NCBI GenBank assembly: GCA_026874595.1
Contig: CM049311.1
Span: forward strand, 39,328,676 to 39,392,675
Direction: 5' to 3'
Origin: Sipunculus nudus
Taxonomy: Eukaryota; Annelida; Sipuncula; Golfingiida; Sipunculidae
Length of the DNA: 64,000 nt
In this document: positions 41,401 to 56,400 of the stretch, piece by piece
Position numbering within the stretch: the first letter of the stretch is position 1
Layout: every line of letters starts with the position of its first letter
The notes under the pieces: generated by a model
What the model was told of the DNA's origin: nothing
The model's input: only the letters and a program-made list of their open reading frames with translations
Databases searched by the model: none
Translations under genes and position numbers: made by a program

Positions 41401-44400
41401 GTGATCATTGTGCACAGAGAAAAGTTTGAGGGATAATTCTCAAGTATTTCTCAGTTTTTCTTTTTCTTTAAAGATGGTCAAAGGTAGGGGTAGCCGAATT
41501 GAAGGATCATGTTCAGCTATTTCTGTGTGTCCTTTGTCAAAGTCAGAGTCAACCATTCTACAAATAATTCTTAACACCATGACATTCATTTTTATCTTTT
41601 TTTTTATAGTTCAAGGCAAGGGTCACTACATGGACAAATAATTTTCACTGTCTGTAATATTGTCTTATCTCAGGATGTCCAGGTAGAGAGAGAACCTTGA
41701 ATTCTTATCTCAGGATATCCGGGTAGAGAGAGAACCTTGAATTCTTATCTCAGGATCTTGTGGTATGGAGGGAACTTTGAATTCTGATCTCAAGATCTCC
41801 AGGTGGAGGGAGAACCTTAAATTCTTATTTCAAGATCTCCAGGTAGAGAAAGAATTTTGAATGAGTTTATCTCAGGATCTCCAGGTATAGGGAGAGAACC
41901 TTGAATTCTTATATAATCCAATTTTTTTTTAAGATTACATGTAATTATTATTCACAATCTACCCACTTTCTGTCCAACAAACACATATAAATATACACAT
42001 GGCTGTTTCCCATTTTTCAGTCAGTACACATTATACATTGCCTCAAGTAGTACCAGTTGTTGCAGGCACATGTTGTAACTTGGCTGCTGCATCCCCTGCT
42101 CGATTCTTGACTTGTTTCCAGCAAGCCATCACTCAGCAGCCTTCATTTTACAGTTTGTTACTGGGAGTGTTGCATGATGAAGCCATCCTGGTTCCCACTC
42201 CCAGTTACACAACATCATGAATGAGATACCAAGCTAGAAAAAGATAGGACCTGTCCCTTCTCAATTGGTGTTTAATGCCCTGACCAAGAACAGTGAACGG
42301 AACTAAGTGGAATTTTGTGTGGTGCAGCATGCATTGAGAGAAAATTGATTAAAAATTGTGGTTGTTCAGGAGATGAGTTTATATTTGTATGTCTGTCTAA
42401 AATCAGGGATCTACCTCTGGTGCCACCACCTGATACAGGACTTACACACTATGTATACCACAGACAGGTCTTTGTCAGAGAAGATATAGGGTTTAATTTG
42501 GTTTAAAGTTGATTTTCTATATAAAGATAAAATTTGGAAAGTGATCTGGATGCATGTAGTCTATGAGTACTGTCTCTTGGCTGACTGTACAAACAGTGTT
42601 TGAGTGCTGCTGAAGAGCTGCTCTCCTGTCTTGCTGCCTGTCTGTAAGGCATCTGGACTCAAGTGTCTACTGCAGTGGCTACTGTGATGTCTAATACAGC
42701 AGCTGTTCAGCCACTCAGTATCCTGTATATTGACACAGTGCTTATATAATGTGTGTCTTTCATTAATGCTGAGATGTTCCAGTGAGAAGGTGATCATTAT
42801 AAAGATCCCTAAATCTTTCCCGTGAGGCCTCTTTTTATTTACCACTGGGTGATAATTCTTGATGACAGGTATTATGTGACAATACTGTAACGTTTCTAGG
42901 TTAATTGACACTTCAACTCAACTCACCTGGCCAAGCCCCTGGTTTTCTGGTTATGGCACAAGATACATCACACCTTTATATTAAACTCTTCATATCTGAC
43001 TGGTTCAAGTACTCTACAAATTCTGGCCATGCATTTTCACTGCGTATTAGTTCACTGCTGTAGGAGGAGCAACTACTAAAATGGTCTGTTGATCTGTCCC
43101 AACCCATTCTTTTACTACATATCTTGAATACCCTTGCTGCTTTCTTCACCAAATTTCACACACATACACAGCGCATGATTGACATGTGATTATTACCTGA
43201 AGGTGGCTCTGCCTCTGTTAAATGACTTTCTGTGCTGCAAAATGGTCTTTTTCCTTTAGTTATGATAAGTCATTAAATAAGAACAATTTAGCCTTCAAAT
43301 TATATGCAAGGGTTCCTTGAAGATAATTGAATACAAGATTACTTTATTGAGTAAAATTATTTTCAGACTGTTGTTTCCAGCGGAGTTCAAATTTTGCGCT
43401 TGCAAAATTTTCTGATAACCCTTAAGTATTCTTTTACCACATTAATATCTCTAAGACCCTTGCTGCCATTTTTTACCAAATTTTACACAGTTTCTCAGCA
43501 CATGAATGACATGTGATTATCATCTGCAGGTAATGCCACCTCTGTATAAAGACTTTCTGCGATCCTTTGCAAAATTAACAGCCTTCCCAAAACTTCCGTG
43601 TCTGAAATGTCCATCTACCAAGTTCCATGGATATATAAAGAAATGTACATTCAGTACATCACCAGGTAACACAGGTTTTCTAAAATTGACTAATTATAAG
43701 ATCATTAAGTCTCTTTATGTCTTATGTTTTTGGATGGCCCAAGGGCAAAAAACAAAGCCATTCTAGTTAATACATAATTCTAGGACATTACAGCAGCACA
43801 CTTTTTAAATAATCAAGTACACTCCAGTAATCAGTTTGTACAGACTTTATTTACAATGAAGAATAAATACATAATGAAGGAGTAGCAACTAGAAGGGGCC
43901 CTTTGTACCAACTTTTCTCAAACATATTGATCTGAGGACAGGACAAATGGTTGACAGAGCAGTGTAGGGATGGCAGCTTCCTGTGCAATACAACAACTTT
44001 AGTTTCCATGGCAGTTATGATAAAGAATTAAGTTATTGATAATACTATAACCTAAAAAAAATTTGGCATATACCTGTCAGTTTTGTTCATAAAAGTAGGA
44101 ATGAACACAGTGTTATAAACACTCGGTGCCTAGGTGCACAGATGCACCAAAGAAACATCTTGTGCACCCACTGTATCACTGCAAGGTACACAATGTGCAT
44201 CTGAGGGCGGTAACTATGACAGATCTGCAGGATCTTAAGGCACATGCACATCTGACAGTCCAGATTATCAAACAAGGACATGTAAACTAAATCATGACAT
44301 CACTCTAGACACTACATGCATATAGATCCAGTGATCAGAGCTTTTCTTTAGATGGATATTATTCAAGGTTCCATTCTGACCAGGTTTAAACCCTTTGCTT

Positions 44401-47400
44401 ATTTTTTACTGAACTGAAATATGTGTAAAAATTATAATATAGCTGTAATAAAATAACTGTATTGACATTAACGTATTTGTGCACCTTGAAATTACTTTGT
44501 GCACCCAGTTGTATAAACTGTTGTGCACAGGTGCACCTTTCCATAAAAAAAGTATTTAGTACACTGGAACCCTGTTATACAATATACTATAATTTGAGGG
44601 TTTTGAGCGTGTTATAAGTGTTATTCCACTTCAGATTTTACCAATACATGTCCTCTTGTCACCAAACTCTCTTTACAGATAGATCCTTTTGGAGAATCTG
44701 TTGAGGGAGTACTTTACAGGTTTATTTCTCCAAGCTTCTCAAAGCCTTTTTGCCTATATACTAAAACTTGGATGTCACAGGTTGCATGGCCCCAACTTAG
44801 ATTGTTATCAGATTTTTTTTCTCCTTCAAGTTTCTGCTCACTGAGTGGCACAAAGAGCCATATTGGAAATCTGCGATGAGGAAACATCCAAGTTTTTTAT
44901 AACATCTCACCATTTATATCTAAAAATATCTCAGAATTAAAATTTTATAATATCTCACCATTTATATTCCATTTATATTTATAATATCTCACCATTTTAT
45001 ATTTTATAATATCTTACTATTCATATTTACCATAACAAACTGCATATACGTCAAGAAATTTGTTCCAGAAAATTAATTGAAGAAAGGGGAGTCGACTTAT
45101 GTGCGGGTCTAAGCCTGAGAGGCCAAATTTTGCATGAACTTAGTCAAACTGCCGGCCTGAATGTCTTAATTGATCGACAACTAGATATCCGTTTCTGGGG
45201 AAGTCAGGTACACAAGTCACCCTTTCAGTCCAAAATATTTTTTTTCTCAAAGTTTGACCATTTATGCTGTTCTTTCATTTGGATAACACAGTATATTAAA
45301 ATGTTTGCAATTTACATGGTTGCTGACAACCAGGAAATGCCCTGCATTTAACTATAATGGCCTTGTTTTCTTAGAATGTATAATAAAAATCTCTAATAAT
45401 AAAAGTACTGCCCTTAATCCACGGATATGACCAAGCTGAGGACAGATTACACTGTTACGTGGCCTGTTCATGTGACTCGTGTGGTCCAACTTTGTGCGTT
45501 CCTATCAATTTAGATAATATAAAATGTAGAGAAGTCAGCAACAATCCTGTTTTATTAACATGCATAAATAGTCATGTTTTTATTGATATCTGACACAAAC
45601 AATCATTAGAAGTTTAAAATTAATAAGCAATGGAAAAGTATGAGAAATCCTTGGCTTTTCTATTATCGCCCACCTGTCGATTATGGGTGTCAGACGATCT
45701 TCATTTCTACAAAATACTAAAAGTATCGACCTGTTATATTTGTTAATCTTAGAATCTTTATGATGCCCAATATGTTACTAGAACAAAACAAATGACAATT
45801 TTATAGTTAAAAAAAAAATTGAGTGGTATTGATGTCAAAAACGATTGGCCAGTCATACAATTCACCTTTCCCCAGTGGCCTGTCATACTACTCTCGATGG
45901 TCATGTCTGCTGGTTCTGACCTGTTTTGACCCCCATAATGGCTTGATAAAAATTTTATCTGATATTTACCCTGAAAATGTATACGCGACTTATATGCGAG
46001 ATTGACTTATATGCGACTTTTTACAGTATAATATCTCACCATTCATATTTTATAATATCTCACCATTTTATATAATGTAATATCTCACCATTTTATATTT
46101 ATAATATCTCACCATTCATATTTTATAATATCTCACCATTTATATTTTATAATATTTCATCATTTATATTTATAATATCTCACCATTTTAAATATATTCT
46201 ACCATTCATGTCACTCCAGATAAATCAGATAATTAATTTCTTTTGATACCATTTGTGAAAAGATTTCATTATAATTTACCATTCTGGTAAATCGCTCTCC
46301 ATGTTTATCAGACATTGGATCTCTTTACCGTAACATAGTCTACTGTATGATAAAATCACTTTCCTTGTTTGTAAGAGCATTAATAAACCCCTTATAACCA
46401 AGCTCAGCTCTTAACCTCCTGCATATGATATACCAGCATTTAAAAAGAGGCTGGTGAGCCTGTACAGTGATGTACTGACCTGTCTCTCATGCTCACGAAA
46501 CGATGACAGATTCCATGTGTTACTGGGTGTTTGTGCATGTGGTTGTGATAGCTCATAGTACAGTATTCTCATATACCAACTGTGTATTGCTGTCTCAGTT
46601 TTTCTTCTTTTATTTTACAGTAGGCTTCTGGTGGAAACACCTTGTACCTAGGGGTATACTTATGCTGTGGTGGAATTTGTAATGTATCCAGTGGGCAGTT
46701 AGTGAGCTCATTCCTCTGCCAACACCTGGCTTCACATCTAAATCTCTAACAATATATAACTAATCACCCCCAAAAGTTAATCCCTAACCATTGCCTACCT
46801 TTCCATGAAATTCATTCAGAACTTTAGGAGATCTTGTGATTATAAATAAAGAAGAATCCCAGAAAGGAGTGAATTTTCTTATATATACATCAACATTAGC
46901 TCAAAAATATTGACACGTACACACAAATCTCTGACCTGTGTTAACAGAGTCAATTGCTGTCTGTTCTTCCTGATCCACTAACTCTTTATCTTGCTCAATC
47001 ACTGGTGAACTTTCTACCATGCAGATAAGTGCTCAGTTATGGTTACAGTAGAATGTAATGGAATGGGAAGTATCACTGCTTAAATCCCACTCTGACCATC
47101 AGTCTACTATTGTCCATTTCTTTTTGTATTTATACTTTCCCACTACACTTGTGTCTGTTGCACTAGACTTATTTATTTTGTTTTTCCTCACAGTGATGGC
47201 CAATTGCCACCTGTTTGATTCCTCAGTGATGGCCACCTGTTACTTGTGATTCCTCACAGTGATGGCCACCTGCCACTTGTGATTCCTCACACTGATGGCC
47301 ACCTGCCACTTGTGATTCCTCACAGTGATGGCCACCTGCCACTTGTGATTCCTTACAGTGATGGCCACCTGCCACTTGTGATTCCTTACACTGATGGCCA

Positions 47401-50400
47401 CCTGCCACTTGTGATTCCTTACACTGATGGCCACCTGCCACTTGTGATTCCTTACACTGATGGCCACCTACCACTTGTGATTCCTCACAGTGATGGCCAC
47501 CTGCCACTTGTGATTCCTTACACTGATGGCCACCTGCCACTTGTGATTCCTTACACTGATGGCCACCTGCCACTTGTGATTCCTCACACTGATGGCCACC
47601 TGCCACTTGTGATTCCTCACACTGATGGCCACCTGGCAATTGTGATTCCTTACACTGATGGCCACCTGCCACTTGTGATTCCTCACACTGATGGCCACCT
47701 ACTACTTGTGATTCCTCACAGTGATGGCCACCTGCCACTTATGATTCCTCACAGTGATGGCCACCTATCACCTGTGATTCCTCACACTGATGGCCACCTG
47801 CCACCTGGGTATTCCTCATAGTGATGGCCATGTGTCACTGTTGTAATTTCTGAACATGATAGTCATTTACCCCTTATTTAATTCCAAACAGTGTTGGCCA
47901 TCATCAAACTGGAATTCATCCTGGGGTATTACATTTAGTACCCAGTCTATATATGAATATAATATTTACAAATATGTTCATAGAGTACAGACAAAAACTT
48001 GTGAAAATGTACATATATGTGATTTTGAAAATGAAAAACAATGTCTCAAGAAAAAGGCCCCCAAATTCATGATGAGTATATGATGAAGAGTATATTGTAC
48101 AGTATATCACAATCAGTCTTGTAGAATTCATACATTAACAAATTGAAAAAAAAATGAGTATACTTTTTTGTTTAAAATTTATACAATTTCCTCTGATATC
48201 CTCAGAGTTTGAGATCTGTTCATAGTTACTCTTGAACAGTTAGTTGTTACAAATATTCTTGCCATGTCTATTGTCATTGGAGTGTTTTTATAGCTTTCTC
48301 AGCTCCTGATTGCCCACTATTTTGGATTTTCTGGTCTTGTGACACTGTTTCTGTATGTAGTACTGTACTAACATTGGCCGTCTCTGTTTGCTCCTTGTTT
48401 ACTGTTTGGTGTACCTCTGCTGCTGATTGTCCTTCGTGTATTGCGTTAGTAATCTCAGGCTGTGTTGCCAGTGTATTTGTAACCTGATGCGGATGGGTTC
48501 TTTGATTTTTAGCTAGCTCTGTGTTGCTTTGACACTCAATAAAGACATGGTTTTGTTGTTGTGACACCTGGTTTCTGCCACCGTTATTTGGGAACACTGT
48601 TGATAAGTGATTAACAGCATGATTTGACTGTGATATTTGACTGTGACTCTGCACTATATTTATATCCTGTATCTTTCCTCTAGAGCAGCATATAATATGT
48701 TTAAATATGCAGTGAAACTTGATGTTAAACATAAAGTAAAAGATAAAATTCAGAGAATGCTGCAATGTTACAAGAATGGTGGCTACCAGCAGACCTGTGT
48801 TGTAACCTGGGTCTGATAAAATGTTGGAGTTGACTCCAAAAATACCTATTATAAGCATACGACTCATTAGTGCTGATGGAAGCTCGCCTATAATGAAGAC
48901 AAAAATGACTGCGATCAGCATTAACGTGATCCGCTGTTGTTCTTTCTCGTGTTTTCGCACCCTCTGACTTGTTGTTGACGCTAGTTCTCCATGCTTCTTA
49001 TGGACTCGCTTAAGTCCCACGATGAGGAAACAGTTTAGTACAATCAGCGACAAGCAAGAGCCCAATGAGACCACTATAAGATGAAACCAGCTCAGGATGC
49101 TGTTAAACAGACTCTTACCGAAGTCAGTATACACCATTGCTCCATTGACTACTTTAAAAACGAATGAACGTGGTATATTATACACCAAGGATACCACAGT
49201 TATCACAATGACCACACGACGTGCTGTCTTTTGATTGCACCATGTTTTACTGCGGTATGGATGGAACAATAAAATATACCGTTCAATTGTTACAGCCACC
49301 GTTAAAACAACACTAACTGTTGTCGTAAAGAATCCAAAAGGCATGTACACGTAGGCCTCAAAGTTTCTCCACCCCTCCTCTCTGGGGAAGAATCCTCGTC
49401 CAATTCCGTTAAACCCAAACACCAAGAGAGTGCTAAGATCAGCAACGGCCAGACTGGTCAGATACGTATAGCAGGACTCTGAGAGCTGAGGATGGAACAT
49501 CACAAGTAGATTGAGGACGTTACAGATAACCCCGGCAAAGCTGACTGTCGGTATGATGATACCATAACACACCGAGTAACCCCATGTCTCCTTGAAGTCA
49601 GTGGCGTTGCTCATTTTGCTGTCTCTATAATAAAAGAAAGAGAGTATATACATTTTTACTTATCAGTATCTTTAAAATTAATTGCATGAGAATTTATAAA
49701 TTTATATCATTATTAATTAGTGTTTCATTTATCACATATTCAAGATTATTATTCACATTAATCAAATGATAAGCGTTTATCACTTTTTAAACAGTTATAA
49801 AAAATATTTTATATGAAATACTGTGACCTATTATTGTGTTAAAATCATAAGAATTTATATGAATGATTAATGTTGAATGTTCTTCTAACATTTATTAAAT
49901 TCCTAATAAATTGACCTCAGATATGCTGTATCTTTTTGAGCTCAGCTGACTATAAGTCAGTCAAGCTATCGCTATGGTCCTTTGTCTGTAGACTGTCCGT
50001 CCGTCTGTCAGGTGTGCCATTCCCTTTAACTGGCACGTTTTAAACTGTTAGACCTGTGAATCTAAATTTCAACATACAGTTAATTGTCCCAAAGTTCCCC
50101 TACAAAACAAGAAACTGGATCACTGCATCTCTAATCCTTCAAGAAATTAAAGAAAAAAAGAACTGCCAGATTGGTGAATATAAGGATTTGACTTTCATGC
50201 CTGTATCAGTCCTGCAGTTGTGAAGGGTTTATCCCACTTCTGTGACTATGGATCCTGTCAATGTTTTAGTGCATATAGAAAGTGTTATACATTTATAAAT
50301 CACTTAGTTGTGATTCAGACTTCAAAGTCAATAAATACATATGTTATCTAAATGGCAGATTAAACAGTATTTTAATAGGCTTTGGGGCACTTTTCTGTGC

Positions 50401-53400
50401 AGGAAGACACAAAAAATGCTCTTCTATTGCATGTACAATCATTGTAAGAGCACATACATCATATTTTGAATTAAGAGAAAGGAAACTATACATGCAGGAC
50501 AGGCTTACAATTAATTTGCAAATAAGGTGTAGCATTAGGATTTACATTTTCAAATGCCACAATATAACTAGAACTGTAACCTCTTTTCTGTGTGCCAGGA
50601 TTTGATACTTTTCTATCATAGGCAAATTCTGAGCACTGTGACCCATTGGTCCCTTGTTTAAATAAACTATGTACATTAAACAAGCTTAAAACGGCAGCGA
50701 CGATCAGTAGATAATATACTTGTCTTGTGTCTTTATATGTATAAAAAGACTCGCAGGTATTTGCTTTCCTCATACAAGATTAAATAATTTAGTTAAAGAA
50801 TATTTTATGGGCATTATTTGTTGTTTGCGCCTGAGTAATATTTCTAGGTTTCATATGGATTCAGACCAATGGCAAAGCGGGAATATTATTTATTTTAAGC
50901 ATAAAAAGTGTATAATTGATAGCCAACAGTATCCCTTAAAGCTGCTATTTACCTGCCAAGAAAGGTTCTTATGACATCTCTATATGAGGAAAGTGTGATC
51001 TTATTTATCTACAAGCTGTTAGTAAAACATTGTTCATGCACCCATGTTGACAAACAGAAAAAATCATGCACCTAAAGGTGGTTGGTTGCAGAAGTTGAAA
51101 CATGAAATGCAGAACTTGTTTTTCTGGCTTGCCACTAGATGTACTTGTTCTTGGTGTATTGATTATTTTTGTGGACCCCCACATGATGTAAAAACATAGA
51201 TATAAACAAAACAAACAATTTTTGTACCATTTGATAGACATATTCTGGCCTTATTTTATAAAAGGTGCAATCTATTACCTATATTTGATGGACCTCAGAT
51301 ATTAGTATAGGCCTCTTTCAGGTGAGTTATATCAGAAACAAGGGAAATCATTTTAAAGTACTGTAATATTTCTGCTTGAGGATGTTTGAGTTAGTGAATG
51401 AGCAATTGGTCTTTAAGTTGTATGGTCTCAAGTCAGTCAGCCTTCAACAAATATAAAGGAAAAGTTTGTGTGGTTGTACATTGATTGATGTGAGAGACCC
51501 ATGAATTCAGAAGTATATGCGAGATAAAAAATTATAATCCTAATTTTACATTTTTAATGCATAGAAAAGCCGAAACAATCACATAACTGCTTGATGTAAA
51601 CTTTTTGTTTGGGTTGTTGGATAAGAAAAAATACTAACAATTTTATCCTAGGGAACATAGAAAAAGTGGAAATTTATTGGCAGATAATGTAAAAGAATTC
51701 ATATTACTCATAATATCAGTCTTTTACTTACGGTTAATATAAAAGGTCTGTTAACATTAATAATATCAGATTTTGCCTTGCGACGCTACAAGCGTAGATA
51801 ATGTAGATGAGATCCTAAGGAGGCTACGGTATAACAGTGTTTACCTGTGTAGTTAACTCGGCTTCTTAATCAGGAAGTTGTATTTTCATAACAGTTTCCC
51901 TATACAAATATTGTGAAATTAAAACCCTCACAAAAGCTATAACCATGGTATACATAAGTTGACATAAATTATCCATTGTTCTGTGACACATAATAGCTGC
52001 CCAGGCTGAATTCATGTTTCACTTTCATGTAACAAATGTGTTCATGAAAGCCTTTGAGAAGAAGGATGCACAGTCGCAGTATATATAACCTCTCACAAAT
52101 TGTCTGATTGAGACATTGGATGTCTAAGGAAATTTTGCTCTATTAATGGTTGAAATTACAGAAAATAAATTGGTTCACATAGATATTGGAAGTGTATTTG
52201 GTTCCCAGTCCTTACATTAACATTATTGTATTATTATTAGTATCATTTATTTTGTAGCTTTAATTATACTCTGTGAAAACTTTGCAGTTGCTAAACTGAG
52301 ATTTGCATAAGATATGTCAATGGAAAGGGGAGTTTACTTGACTGCATCAGCGTCCCATCCAGGAGGAGTTTAACTCCCTAAGTCGCTTCACGCTACTGAA
52401 ACTGGGATAAGCTCCGGTCTGATGAGCCATTAGGCTCCGGTGTAAAAGCCCAGCAGACTTTACCTTTTTTACCTTAGACTTATCAGTCAATGCAAGCTTG
52501 TAGTTTATTGACAGCCATGTACGCTACTACAGGTGTAGGTGAAATTGCAAGTGAAATAGACCATGCTCATGTGAATTGATTATTAGGAATACAGTCCATC
52601 AAGTATGCTAACAACTGTTTCATCTATTTCCCATACTTGTATTTTCTGGAGTAAAGGTTCCTATCTTCCACACTGAGGTTACAATATCCAGTCCTCGCAA
52701 TTTGTAAACATTTATAGTCTTGTTTCACCACCTGCTTTCCACCTGTTTTTGTATATAATTATCTAAAAAGTTTATATAAAAAGTTTTATATATTTTCAAT
52801 AATTTCCTAGAAAACTACATATGGAAGCGACAACCAAATATGGCAATTATGAATTTACAATAAATTCCCAGTTCATGTTTTATAACTTTTTGGTCTTCAC
52901 AATGATCTGGCAGATATGATGTGTCCCTGCATGAGTAGCCATCTGTGTTTAAGGTGGTTATATTTTTTAAAGTGTTTACATGACATCATCCAATCAGCAG
53001 CTGTTAATTGAGGCTGTTTTTGCATGTGACAAATGACCTTGACTGCAATTTGTGGGTTTGATATGTTGAAAATATAGACTGATTTCTTATTTTTTCAAAT
53101 AATTAAATAAAGTGTAAGGTAGGTATTTATTTGCTTTGTTGAAAATAAGGTCCTTTAATCCTCTACTCAATTATATAATTGTGTCCATAGAAATGTAACT
53201 AATAAAAATTTTCATAGCAAAAAAACAGGTAGACATGAGGAGATGAAACAGACTATAAATAATATGATATTGAGGTTAAAAATAACGTCTCAATTTGTGA
53301 ACATTTCATAATATGATATAGTTACTTTGATTATTGGTTACTTTTGGTTATTATTTTATAACTTAAATATAATTTAGATTTTCATCAATAAAATAATTTT

Positions 53401-56400
53401 CTTTAAAAAATTAAATACAAATAGAAAAACAAGTTTTCAAAATAAGCAATTATAAATACAGGTTATAATCCTACTTTAATGCCTGAAAATCTTTCCATTT
53501 TTTTATCAAAGTGATTTTGCTTAACACTGGATTTTTTTTAAATTACAATTTAATGGTTAAATAAACTTTACAACTTGCAACTTTAACTGTTTCTCTTTTT
53601 GTACACAGTAGCTCTATGCTTACCTTAACTGTCAAAAGAGTGAGATCTTCATTCTATAATTTCAGAGAGCGTCTTTGTTACAAAACACCTTAATACAGCC
53701 TGGTAATATCCATTACATTCCAAAGTATAAGTCTTGCAAAGATCTGGTGGTTTCTCAGTGTCAGTGCTTGAACTCTTCATTTCCAGCAGAGAGGAGCTGT
53801 TGTATAACAGTAAACAGCCAGTAAACAGTGCTGTATGCTGTATGGTCAGTAAGGGATGCAGCCTGTTATCACCACTGTTGATCAGGTGGTGAGAATCCTA
53901 GCTGTCCTGCTTAGAGTGGGTCTGTCTGACTATATCTGTTCTAACTACGTGATGAATTGACACTGTCAGGGCACGTGGGAGGCCTGGAGCCTACTGGCTG
54001 CCTCCTCATTGGCTGATCTAGTCAATCAACAACCTGTAACAGTGCTTCTTATTCACAGTACAATTCTTCGTTGTAATATCTAACAGAAAGATCCATAGTA
54101 CACAGTTACAAATTCTTTAATCCATTAAATATGCATAACATTTAGTTTTTACTGCAATAATGCCACTCAGTACCTTACATTACATGTTCTACATTTTTTT
54201 AAAATTATGAATAAACATTCTTATTAGATATTCATACTTAGTATGCCAGGGTCTAGAATTGACTTTGCATGTCTATAAATGATATTTGAAATAAATGCAT
54301 GTTCTTGCATTGAAATGATAGAAAGTTAAAGAACTTAATTGTCTTGTGCAAAAAACACACTAAAGGGTGTCATAACTTTAGTAACAGTCCAGCAAGTCTG
54401 TATATATGTGTGATGTAGCATTGTTTAATATGAGAGAAGCAATCTGTTCTTGTGTGACACTTGTTACATCATTAAATTTTTTACATGCATTTATAAATAT
54501 AATTGATAAAAACAAGCCTGCACATGATAATAAGACACATACTGACTAGTCAGTATTGTCATGAAAATGGTTACAGGTATCATCTATGCCAGAGGCCAGA
54601 TATGTTTTATAAATGATAATTGTCACAACAAATAATGTTATCTGACCTTGATTGATTGCCTGGTGGTTTTGTAATAAATCATTGGCTTTCATCAGATCAG
54701 GTGATCTGATCTCTGGAGAAATCATTATTTATATTTGCAATACAATTGAGGTCAGGGTAATTGAAATAAATCATACGTATCCTAGAATATGGGGAAAACT
54801 CGCTATTTTTGACACTTTTTCAGTGCCTTGTTATCAACCAGGCCCTATTGCTGTCAGTTTTGCTTGGTTTATTAATAAAACGATACTTACCAGTGAGGCA
54901 GGAACACGGCAGTTGGATGAGTTATCAAACACACGATGGAGGATTCTCAGCAGACTCTTGATACCATATATGGAAGAATCCTGTTTCTCGTGTGCCAGTT
55001 TAATTAATCCTTATAAGTTTCTTATCTGAATCTGCGGATAATCTTTTGTCACAGTAAGCTGCTGAAGTATCCAAAATTATCTAATCATAAATTGACCATT
55101 TACTGCCAACACTTGCCATTGGCAATATGACTAGTTATTACCACAAGTGTTTTTGAGCGGTCACATTCAGATATATATTTGACAACTCAACTGGAGATAT
55201 TTTTGTGGTTTCTTGTCCACAAAATTTGTCTTATGGTGTTTAGGTCAAGATATTTTGCTGACTCAGCTGATTTCTTCATCCAGTGAGCATTTTATAAGCA
55301 GCTATACATCCTGTTCAGCAGCCCCGAGGGCCTTGTTAGCATCATGTATAGCACTTTACACAGTCCTGTACTTGTATGTGTAACCCCCATTTCTCAGCAG
55401 ACGTGTAAAACTCCAGAAATGATAACCCTCCACCAAGAGAAGGATCACTATACTTCCTGAGGGACGGTCAGCTTTATGTGTAACCAGGACCGTTTATGCC
55501 TTGTTATCATGTGCTCAGCAACCACTAACCAGGCCCAGTAACCATATTTTTAACTCGATCCAGATATGGTTAAATTCGGATGACATTTTGGACAGAAAGA
55601 AGATGTCTCTTGAAATGCATCATCTGTTGCAGCTTGACTGTTGATAATAAGCCTATTATTTCTTTCGAAAAAAAAGTCGAAGAAAACCATAGATTATTTC
55701 CCCTTTACATGTGTAACTTAAATATTCAGACATATGCAATAAAATAAATTAAATGAATTTAAAAGTATAAAATTTCATGCCCAATACTTTTAAGACCATA
55801 TACTTTCAGGCATTTTTTATCAATTTATGTTTTTCTCAGTTGAATATACAGTGAACCTGGTTGTTTTAAGATTGAAGGGACAGACAGAATACCTTTACAT
55901 CTGAGGGTCAGCATGTAGTTTAACTTTATCATGATTTGAAGTTTGTGTAAGTGGCATACTTTGACTTGGGTGAGTTTGAATCAGCAAAGTTTTTTCTGTG
56001 TCAGTCATGTAAAATAACTACACGCTCATTAAGTAACAACAACACACAACAATCCAAGAGTAGCTAAGATACTGTCAGCTAAAACATGGTGCTAAAGTCC
56101 TGATGTATACTAAATATAACAAGGATACATTTTAATTTCAGGTTTGATTATGGGAGTAAACAGCTGTTTAAACAGACGCAATGCCTGCTTCCTCCTGGTC
56201 CCTGTCTGGAGGGTTCAGAGTAGGAACTAGATGTGTTTTTATGGGGTACAGCCACATTGGTTCTCATGATCAGGCTGTAGGGTGGAAGGTATTCTCAAAC
56301 TGGTCTACACATCAGCAGGCTGTATCCATAATACAGAGGCGGAAGAGGATACAAGGACAGTGGGCTTACTATCAGAAAAAATTATTATTATTGTCATTAT

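Larger units (their letters stand above)
50191..56380. other. Intronic DNA upstream of the GPCR (minus-strand sense)
   Basis: The 5'UTR exon(s) and promoter of the GPCR gene should lie somewhere here or beyond, but I could not place them. Contains R2 copy 3 and the short repeat at 52330. Several short open frames look like chance. Confidence 0.5.

Noticed and set aside
47223..47821. Open frames of 171 and 191 codons on opposite strands
   Set aside because: Produced by a 33-bp repeat that happens to lack stops. No start context, domain or splice signal.
49615..49653. Thirteen extra N-terminal residues of the GPCR ([13 protein letters not shown])
   Set aside because: A pyrimidine tract and AG lie between the two Met codons, so the upstream bases are probably intron.
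54652..55029. 125-codon plus-strand open frame
   Set aside because: No recognisable domain, AT-rich composition and unconvincing codon use; likely chance in a long intron.
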